From assembly GCA_013396655.1 (NCBI GenBank), contig WBMV01001109.1, positions 174,937 to 238,936 of the forward strand: a stretch of DNA of 64,000 nucleotides, given 5' to 3'. The notes under the pieces were generated by a model. It was not told the origin of the DNA, did not search any database, and worked only from the letters and a program-made list of their open reading frames with translations. Position numbers and translations under genes: made by a program. This stretch comes from Campylorhamphus procurvoides (Eukaryota; Chordata; Aves; Passeriformes; Dendrocolaptidae). Shown here in pieces: positions 55,956-64,000 of this stretch; positions within the stretch are counted from its first letter, which is position 1; each line of letters opens with the position of its first letter.

Positions 55956-56180
55956 CCGTCCAGATTCATGAGCTCGACTTTGTCGGGCTGTTCAAGCGCC
56001 GTGATGGGAACAGCAAGTGACAAAGTGTTTCTGCAGAGCGCGATCCGGCCTGGCAGGGCTCGTCTCCTCCAGCCCTTGGAATCTGCAATATTCATTAGGA
56101 GTTGGGAAAAAATGCGCTTCTTTCTGAATGATGCCGATTGTGAAAGGGACCCGTTCTCACGCGTGTGCCCCGGGGCGCTC
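55955..56180. promoter_or_regulatory. Strong candidate conserved non-coding element
   Basis: Balanced composition with many intact CpGs: GAGCTCGACTTTGTCGGG, CAAGCGCCGTGATGGG, GCAATATTCATTAGGAG, AAAAAATGCGCTTC, TGATGCCGATTGTG and GTTCTCACGCGTGTG. CpG retention outside a pure GC-rich context is the mark of either an unmethylated regulatory element or selection. No frame shows a protein motif. Confidence 0.42.
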
Positions 56181-56446
56181 CGGGGTGGAGGGCACCAATT
56201 AACCCCCTTGCAGCCCTTACTGGGTGGGTTCATTAGTGCTGGGATGCCAGGGAGGGCGGGCATGGCTTTGGGGAGCCGAGTGTCGGGGCTGGGGTGTGCT
56301 CCCTGCACCTCGTTCTCTGCCTCCCGAGGGAAGGGGCTGCTCCCTGGTCCTGGGGCTCCTGGCAGAGGCTGGCCAGGGCATGGTCACTGGTGTGCCATGG
56401 CAGCCCCAGGGCTGGTGGCAGGCAGAGAGCCCCGAGACTCCAAACT
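56181..56446. other. Non-coding GC-rich DNA
   Basis: Short GC-rich text between the conserved-looking block and the CACCATG repeat. Nothing specific is seen. Confidence 0.4.
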
Positions 56447-56655
56447 TGGCTTGGTCATGGCACCGTGACACACCATGCCGTGTCACTCCATGGCTTGTCA
56501 CACCATTCCATGGGGCACTGTGACACTCCTCAGGCACCACACCATGCCCTGGGGGACCATGTCATGCCACACAATACGACTCCATGCTGCAGCCTGTAGG
56601 ACCATGCCATGATATTTCACACCAGGTGGAATCGTGCCACACCATGTGGCACCTA
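56447..56655. repeat. Degenerate CACACCATG repeat
   Basis: CACCGTGACA, CACACCATGCCGTG, CACACCATTCCATG, CACACCATGCCC, ACCATGTCATGCCACAC, ACCATGCCATG and CACACCATGTGG recur at irregular 15-25-bp spacing. It is a very old or loosely constrained tandem array. Confidence 0.7.
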
Positions 56656-59600
56656 CTCAAAGCACAGGGACATTGCTTCTGCAGAGTTTTGTCACCCCAG
56701 TCCCAAGTGTCCCCACATCCCCTGCCATGGGCAGAGCTGGTAAGCACAGGACTCCTTGACTTACTGCAAGATTTCCAAGGCTCGGTCCTGATTTGATAAA
56801 AATAAGCCCATTGATACAGATGGGAAGAGGGTTTGTGCTGGGCATGAGGCACACGTACAACCCATGATGGGGCCCAGAGGCAGCACAGGCAGCTCCTGCC
56901 TCTGCCTGGAACCTCTCGGAAAGGGTTAATTTAACCAGTTCTCATGGGGTTTTGGAAAGTTCCCTTTTTCCAGGAGGCTGCCTGACATGCACTGACAGGG
57001 CCCTTTGAGTGGCGCACAAAGACAGAGCTCCACTGCCCTCTCCAGCGCTGCCACCCGCGCCAGCAAACAGCTATAATCTCACTAGCAGGGGCTTTCACTG
57101 CTGTCACTTCGAGCCTCCTTCTCCATGTGAGTGCCTCAGATCTCCAACAACGCAAAAAAGCTAATGAACGAGTAATAAACAAGTGTAGCCAAGCAGAAAG
57201 GGCGCACGCAGGAACATCTGAGCCAGCCTGGCTGCTGGGCCAGGCTCCGAGACACCGGGGCCAAACAGACCTGTAATTAAACAAGTCTAATCTGCCTTGG
57301 TATCCACAGATCAAGTGGGGGAGGGTGCGTGTAGAGCTGACAGGGAGGGAAAGTCGTGGAGGAGACAGAAATGGAAGGAAAGAGGAAAGAGCAGGGAGAA
57401 TGGAGGGTGGTGGGAAACTACACGAGGCAGATGGAAAAGGGTCCTGGAGTACCCATCCCTGCCAGGTTTGCTCCCCTCCCTCCTCAGGAGTGAAGGGGAA
57501 GAGCTGGAGGAGCATCCTCCTTGCTGAGCTGGAGTGTTCCAGGAGGTGTGTGCAGTGATCCCACATTCTGCAATCCCCAGAGCCAGGATCCTGCTGGGAG
57601 CTCCAGGCTGGCCCTGCCATGGAGCAGAGTTCCCTGGTTCATCACTTCTTCTCCTGCCACCTCCCCATCCTGAGGGTGCCACCACATCCACACAGCCCGT
57701 GGGCGACAGGGACCTGGTTCTCTGGGCTCTGGCTCCTTGTCCTGCTGAACAGATTGCCACTGGAGACCAGTGCTGCTGGTGGCACAAGGTGCCACTGCAA
57801 CTGTGCATATTTTTCCCTGTGTCATTAAAAAGAAGAGGAATAAATTCTGTGGTTTTGGTAAAAATAAATAAGGAAAAGAAAAGCCAAGGCCCGCTAAAGT
57901 CATAACTGTTAATCTCTTACTCATCAGAGCCTTTGGGGGCCAAGGACCAGCACAGACCTCAGGGTTAACTTTCTGTTGCTCAGCCAGGCTCTGTCCCTCA
58001 GCTGTCCCCAAAATGGCCATTTGTTTGGCAGAAAAGGGACAGTGGGGCCAAGCAGCCTCCACCAGCCCCCCTGAGCTCCAGGGATCAAGCTGCACCCCAA
58101 AGCAGTGTGAGGAAATCTGGTGTACTCTAGAAATGATGGATTAATGTTACTTAAGATAGCAGCTCCAACCACTGCAAGTTACCACATCATTTTCCTTTGT
58201 GCCAATATTAAAACTCCTGGCCAGGGCAGTGTGACAGACCAAGTGAAACTCTGGGAAATGTTATGAGGAATGACAACCTTGTACCTTGGGATGGAGTCAC
58301 AGGTCACCATTTTTTCCTCCTAATTTCCAGAGTTTAAAGAAAATAATCACAGCCCTCTTGTTCCCTCTGGTCAAAAGTCATAAGAGCAGTAAATTAACAG
58401 CATCAAAGATAGCAATAAAAACCATCCCTACATAAAAGCAAGTGGTCAATTTGGAGCCCTGGGAGAAGAGCCCAGGGTCGATCCAGCAGGACCCAGAGCC
58501 TGAAATGTCTCTGTCGTTTCTTTGAAGAAAATCATTGAAGTCAATGGACTCACTTAACTGTTGGAACTGAGATTTGTGATTAAGCCCTTCGCTGAAGGGA
58601 GGCCTTGAAAGCTGAATTGTCTTATAACCACAGCAGTGAAAGACTCGGGGATGGGCAATGTTCTCTGCCCCATTGCAGAGAGCCCTGCTGTGGGTTTGGG
58701 GGGCAGCCTGAGGAGAGCTTGGCCCTCCAGCTCCAGCCCCCCTGAGCCCACAGCCTTTTGCTGCCCACACCAGGGAGATGCCACCCCTTCTCACCTCTTT
58801 TCCTGTTTCTTCCCTAATTGACAACTTTTAGAACCCCACATTATCATCATCATCAGGAGCAATTTTAGGATGTATTCTTTCACCTGGAAATGCTGCCTCT
58901 CTGTCCTGGCTGTGTCCTGCACATCTGTCCCACACCTTCCAGAGGGGAGAGGAGACAATCACAGAGGTGCAGTGGCTGTTTACAGAGTGGGTTAATAAAC
59001 TCAGCTCTGTGCAGGAGCTGGTTCCTCCAAGCTCCGTTATTTGAGCCTGGAAACATCTATCAGAGTCTCAAACAAAAGGAGACAAAGAGTATATTGCATT
59101 TGGTATTTCTTCTCCAGATTGATTTATCACTGTCACACCTGCTCTTTCCTTCCCTCTGCATTCCTGTCTCCTGGTAATGCCGTAATATCTTTTATTACAG
59201 GACATTATATAATGTGGTCTATTGCTGTGAATATTGTTATTCTGAGACCAGACTTCTTTATTCAAACCCAATTCTGCAATCAGTGGAATCTCCTGCTCTG
59301 GCTTTGAGGCAGAGCCCTGCAGAGATATCTGTGTTTTGTCCATGAAGGAAAAGGAAAAATCTCTTGGTTTAAGAGGTCCTAATCTGAGGATTAGTCCAGC
59401 AAGATCCCTTACAAGCTCGGCAGGTGCCCCCAGAAAGGAACAGGGAATGGCAATGTTTCCACTGAAAGTGGATTTTTAGGTGGGTTCTGGAATTTGGGTT
59501 GTTTTTTTCCTTCTGTCTGTGATGGTTTGTGGTCATGGGTACCCCAGGACAGCCCCTGTGGCCACAGTGGCTGGAGGAGCTGGTGACCCTCTGGGAATGC

Positions 59601-62600
59601 ATCACACTGGTGGAAGCAGAGTCAGATGCAATGGGCAGAATTGTGGGCACACAAACCTGCCCCTTTATCCCCAGGCTCGCTCAGGGGTATATTTAACCCA
59701 AAATTAGACACTCCAGCCTTTCAATTTACAGAGTAAAAATAGTCTGGGTGACATTTCCTTGAAGTACTGACACAAGGGATGCACAGGGACAACATATTTT
59801 GGGATTCTATTTGAAGTCTCCATACTCTTCTGAAGTCACCATGGATGGTAACTGGCCAGAAAGGCTGATGCTGAGGAAGGACTGTCCAGTCCCCCCATCA
59901 TTCATGGCCACGAGGCAGGGGAGTAGCCAAAGATATTAGGAAGTTTCCAGAAGGGATTAGGCATTGTCTTTGAAAGCAGGTCCAAGAGGGGTGATTAAGC
60001 AACTGCAGAAGTATAAACCATGGCCTGGTGGAACGTGGGAGGATACACAGGGAATAAAATCACCCTGTACGTGAGTTATTTCTTGTGCTCATCCTTGAGA
60101 AAGCCCATCTGGCTGGGGCTGGAGCATCCCGAGCTCTTCGTGTGCTTTGTTCAGGGCCTGTATTTTTGTCTAACAGCTGAAATATCAAGAAAGGGTCTTT
60201 TTTGGGGGAGAGATAGGAAGGCTTTGGCAGGGGGGACAAGGGGCTGAGTGAGCTCTGACAACCCAGGCAGCAACTGGGAGGAGTCAGGGCACTGCTGTGG
60301 AGGGGACAGGACGCTGCAGGGGGATGAGGATGGATGGGGACATGGAAACAGCAGATCTCCCTGCTCACCATGCCCAGGCTCAAACACACTGTGGTCACCT
60401 CTGCAGTAGCTCCTGGGCACTGCCTGTCCAGATCCCACCAGCTTCCCCAGTTTGGCACTGGGAGGGCTCTGGTGTGCAGCTGTGAGACATGGGGTTAACA
60501 TTTTATAGAACTCTGGAGAAGGGGGACCAGAGGAAGAAGGTTCTTGAGTGTCAACAAAGAACTTATCCTGTCCAAATAAACAGAAGATACGGATCATCCA
60601 TGCTGCTTGTGCAGGGAATTGCTGGAATGCTGCTCACTGTGGTGCTCCCTGATGCTGCTGGGGGCCCGTGCTGGTTTTCCACAGGGGGCTGGCTCCAGCT
60701 CGTCCCATGGTTTTCCCTGGGCTCATGGAAGGATCTGCCTCCAGGTCACATTCCCAAGCTGCTCTGTGTGTGCTGGCCACGTGCTGAGGCAGCTGGGGAG
60801 GGTTCAGTCCTTCGTGCTGTGCACATGTACATGGGCATCTTCTCCTGCTCTGAGTGGAACAGCACAACACAGACCTCCAGCATCCCTGCTGCCCTGCCTC
60901 CTGCCTTCAGCTTTCCTTAAATCCCTTTTCTAGGAATAAAGGCGTAGAACAGAGTGAGATCTATCCAGGATGCACAAAGACATGCAAGAGATCAAGAGCT
61001 GTGTCAGGTGGCAGGGGGACATGTATCACCAGGTCCATCACTGTCTGCAGCTGGGGAGTGTTTTACAGGGCACAGAATGTTTGAAGGGGCACAGAGGTGT
61101 TTAAGGGACACACAGACAGCATCTGGACCCCAGTTCTGGTGTGGGACACCCAGACCAGCAGCACACGTGTCCCCAGAGACTACTGTGTGTGCACATGGGC
61201 TGACACAGCCCAGCACATGCGAGTTATGGTCTGCCCTGGGAAAGCAAATCTGCCAGGTCCTCAGCTTTAATATCCTCTGGATTAATATCTAGAAACTCCA
61301 CATGTATGGGAACCCAAATACATGCACACCTGCACATGTGGCAAATGACAGGTGAGCAAACCCCAGTCCATGCTCAGCTGGCAGGGCCAGCGAGGCCCAG
61401 GGCAGAGCTGTGGAACTGCAGAGGAGCAGGAAAGCAGCCCCAGCTCATTTGTTTTTCGTGACATCATGGCCTCCTCTGGCTTTTTTCACAGTTTTCCTCT
61501 GTTGTATTTAATAGACTTAATGGATCACACAGCACTATAACAACAACAGAGCTTCAATGTTTTTATTAAAGCCATCTACAAAAATCCCTCTGTGCTCGAG
61601 CTTTCCTGCAGGGTGACTCTGTTGAGATGCTGTTTCCATTAAGGACAATTGCAGAGAATAAAGAAGGAATGAACAAACAAATGGAAAAAGGGAAGGGGAG
61701 GGAGCTGTGGGACAGAGTGAGCTGCTGCTGGACAGGGGGTGATGCTGGCTGTGTCCCCCTGCCCATGTTTGAGAGAGGCTCCTGCCACCAGCCTGACAGG
61801 GGGGGCAGTGCCAGGACCTCCTGACAGAGCCAAAGGGGTTGGTGAGTGGTGATGGCAGCGCTGCTGCTTTGGCCTCCCAGGGAGACCACAGAGGGGAAAT
61901 GCCACTTTCACACTTGTCAGGTGTGAGTTATTCACTGTCTCCATTAGGGCTGTGAGCAATGCAGAGGGAAGGAGCTCTCCCTGCATGGGGTGATGGATGT
62001 CACCACCCAACCACTGCTGGGTTACTGGGGATTAAACATTTCTATCTGCAGGGCTGTGGAGCATGGAGTGGGTTGCTGAGCTGCTGTGCTGGAGCCACCA
62101 GAAACAGAGGAGCCATGGGCTTTGGTTGGCAGGTTGGGGTTACATCCCTTTGCTCATGTGCTGGGGTGGAGCATGTGCACCGGGAAAAGCATCTCTCCAG
62201 CCCCGGTCATGCAGCATCCATGTGGGACCTGATACTGCTTCAGCATGGCAGGGGGATAGCAGAAGGGAATGTCACAGCCATCAGAGACCCTCTTCTCTGC
62301 ACTGTGACATGAAACACCATCAGGGAGATCTACCAGGCCAGGAACAGGGGAGACATGTCCAGCCCTAAACCCAGAATCCCAGTGTGGATCCAGACTCTGG
62401 AGTGGCTGGAAGAGACTCTGGGCCTGTGCAGTCCTGGTGCTGTTGGACCAGCATCTTTGTCACTGAGCTGGGAGCAGCCAGGTTTGTCCAGCACATCCCA
62501 GCCCAATCTGCTGCTGATGCCTGAGCTGGTCCCACTGCCTGGCCCAGAGGATGCTGTGGGGGGGAGTGGTGCATGAACTGTGGTTGCAGTGAGGTGTGTG

Positions 62601-63540
62601 AGGCAGCTTGTGCTCACCCTCTGCCTGGCAGGGCCAACATCCTCCTCCATCTGCCAAAAGACTCTCAACTTTTCTTATGCTGCATTGATCCCTTTGCTTT
62701 CCCAAAACTGGTAGCTGGGCATTTCATTTTGTGGATGCTCAGAGTTTAAAGACGTCTGGAGAAGCTCTCCTGTCTCTGCAGGACCCAGCACTGTCCTCTG
62801 GCCTCAGCTGTCATCAGCCCCCTGCCCACTGTCCCAGCCCAGACACAGTGCTCTCCTGCCCCATGGGGTGGGGAAAATGAGGGACAGCCTGGAATTCCTT
62901 TGAAGAAGAGATGTCATTTTTTAACTGGAGTTTTGAACCTGCCTCTCAAATCCCAGGGAACCTGACCCGGCCGATCCCATCAGTCAGCACCCACAGCTCC
63001 AGCTCTGAACTTTACTCTTCCATCCGTGCCACCATCCCAAGGAGCACGATGATGGATGAAGTCTGTCAGTCCTGCAGGTATTTTGGTTGTGAGAGCAGCC
63101 TGGTCACCCAGGGGCCACCACAGAGCATCAGATGTGTGGTCTCCGTGTGGCAGGAAGGGAACCACACAGACACCATGGGTAGGTTGTTGCTTGCTGAGCT
63201 GGTCGCTCCTTTGCTACAAAGCTGTTGAAGGCACCTGGCACCTGAGCAGGAGCAGCTTCTCTCTGTGCCACCCCAGGTGGCCAAGGGAAGAGTTTTGGAG
63301 CCCAGCCTTGAAGCACGTGCTGTAGGCTGCTGTCTGGCTTTTTATTTTCCCAAGGACTCTCTTTCTGTGTCATTACCGTGTGTCTGCTCCTTTGTGTGTG
63401 CCCTCAGACACCAAGCAGTTCTCCTCCAAGGTTTGACAGACACGGGCAGAGCTCTGATTGATGCCACTCTGACACTCGTTTGGCTGCACCACCCAGAGAA
63501 GCCCCTTGTACCTGCCCTGCCAGCGCAGCTCACTCAGACC
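56656..63540. other. Non-coding DNA
   Basis: No exon or transposon is recognised. The island 57035-57290 is listed separately. Mild AT-rich patches lie at 58130-58440, 59090-59290 and 61490-61570. Minus- and plus-strand open frames are short and show no domain motif. Confidence 0.48.
57035..57290. promoter_or_regulatory. Candidate conserved non-coding element
   Basis: CACCCGCGCCAGCAAACAGC, CTATAATCTCACTAGC, TCACTTCGAGCC, CAACAACGCAAAAAAGCTAA, TGAACGAGTAATAAAC, AAAGGGCGCACGC and CTGTAATTAAACAAGTC lie close together. Retained CpG beside AT-rich cores spans more than 200 bp. Confidence 0.38.
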
Positions 63541-63883
63541 TAAATCAAAAGAGACTGCTTTCACCTCCCCTTTCCTCCAGCAGATCCCAAAGCGTTCCCA
63601 TTTGTCCGTAGCCAGCCCGCTGTTCCCCGTAATGCGCTAAGCTCCCTGACATGATGTTTAGCACATGTTCCTCGCTCTCCCCCCCGCTCAAAGGCAGCCT
63701 TATAGTTTGCAAATGGGATGAAACCACCGTGTGGCCCCGCGCCTTGGCTGCGCTCCCGCCCCGCGCCTGCCAGAACCTTCGCCGCACCTTCCAACTCATT
63801 ATGTGTATTCCAAAGCCTGCCAGAAGGGCTGGGAGGATAAAAGAAAGGAGAAAAAAAAATAAAGCAGAACAAAAAGCCTCCTA
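63540..63883. promoter_or_regulatory. CpG-enriched, conserved-looking segment before a possible exon
   Basis: Text such as GCGTTCCCATTTGTCCG, GTAATGCGCTAAGC, GATGTTTAGCACATG, GTTTGCAAATGGG (contains ATTTGC/GCAAAT pair) and CGCGCCTTGGCTGCGC differs from the preceding kilobases. It could be a proximal promoter or 5' leader for the open frame that follows, or simply another non-coding element. Confidence 0.35.
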
Positions 63884-64000
63884 ATGCACGTGAAGGAGCG
63901 GCAGAGTAAGCGAGGCATGTCCTGCATGGAGCACTGCCCGCTGCTCACCGCGCACAGCCTGCTCGACGTGGGTCTCCTCCTACACTGGGGAACAAAAGAC
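63884..64000 (+). CDS. Possible partial exon, unidentified product
   Basis: An ATG at 63884 opens a 39-codon frame that is still open at the window edge. An in-frame stop lies about 24 bases upstream, so the start is bounded. Over the first 28 codons almost every third base is G or C, and most CpGs are intact, which is unlike the surrounding DNA and typical of avian coding exons. The peptide begins MHVKERQSKRGMSCMEHC. I do not recognise it. A GTGGGT at 63968 could be a splice donor, giving an exon of about 28 codons; the codons after it lose the GC3 bias, which fits. The ATG context is weak, and an ATG at 63920 is an alternative. With so short a frame this may be chance or non-coding conserved DNA. 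Confidence 0.25.
   Translation, partial: MHVKERQSKRGMSCMEHCPLLTAHSLLDVGLLLHWGTKD

Noticed and set aside
62911..63228. 105-codon plus-strand frame rich in Ser and Cys
   Set aside because: No recognisable domain, no codon bias like that at 63884, and no clear splice sites.
1..64000. CRISPR array, bacterial operon, provirus or other defence or mobile system
   Set aside because: The tandem repeats lack unique spacers of constant length, there are no associated genes, and the CR1 content shows an avian nuclear genome. I found no LTR pair or retroviral gene remnant that I could support.

Overview
The window is vertebrate nuclear DNA, almost certainly from a bird. The evidence is at least seven fragments of the CR1 LINE family. 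Their wording matches the avian CR1 3' end: reverse-strand starts of the 'aatcacag...ttggaaggga' type, and a decayed reverse-transcriptase C-terminus of the 'WNxLPREVVxSPSLE' type. The sequence is GC-rich with several CpG islands and many short minisatellites, as expected of a gene-rich or microchromosomal avian region. I cannot name the species or the locus. I see no bacterial, organellar or viral gene, no CRISPR array, no tRNA or rRNA gene, and no complete protein-coding gene.

Layout. 1-7200 is single-copy non-coding DNA with small AT-rich islands, a 20-bp tandem repeat and a GGA microsatellite. 7200-8700 is an assembly problem: single N characters at 7341, 7964 and 8254 mark joins between contigs placed in the wrong order. 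One CR1 element is split, and 337 bp appear twice without a difference. 8700-13500 is non-coding, with one sense-strand CR1. 13480-14600 is CpG-rich, carries a 24-bp minisatellite, and has AT-rich conserved-looking islands on both sides. 15200-18650 holds three antisense CR1-type fragments and a hairpin with a perfect palindromic core. 18650-28990 is non-coding with several AT-rich islands rich in homeodomain cores (TAAT/ATTA) and a C-run gap at 24207. 28990-30490 holds two more antisense CR1 fragments. 30490-47240 is a long stretch without a gene. 47240-51750 has a CR1 fragment, the largest AT-rich island (47865-48200), a 27-bp minisatellite, a run of G6 tracts and a CpG island. 51750-56700 is non-coding with a GT-rich array, a CpG island and a striking conserved-looking block at 55955-56180. 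56700-63540 is non-coding. 63540-64000 becomes CpG-rich again and ends in a short open frame with very high third-position GC, possibly the start of an exon running off the window.

Interpretation. This looks like intergenic or large-intron DNA of a developmental-regulator type of locus: many AT-rich, homeobox-motif-rich islands in a GC-rich background with few exons. That is inference; only cross-species alignment can show that the islands are conserved. The long open frames (up to 347 codons) are by-products of GC-rich and tandem-repeat DNA and are not called as genes. I found no previously undescribed biological system. The most solid observation is the contig misorder at 7320-8591.
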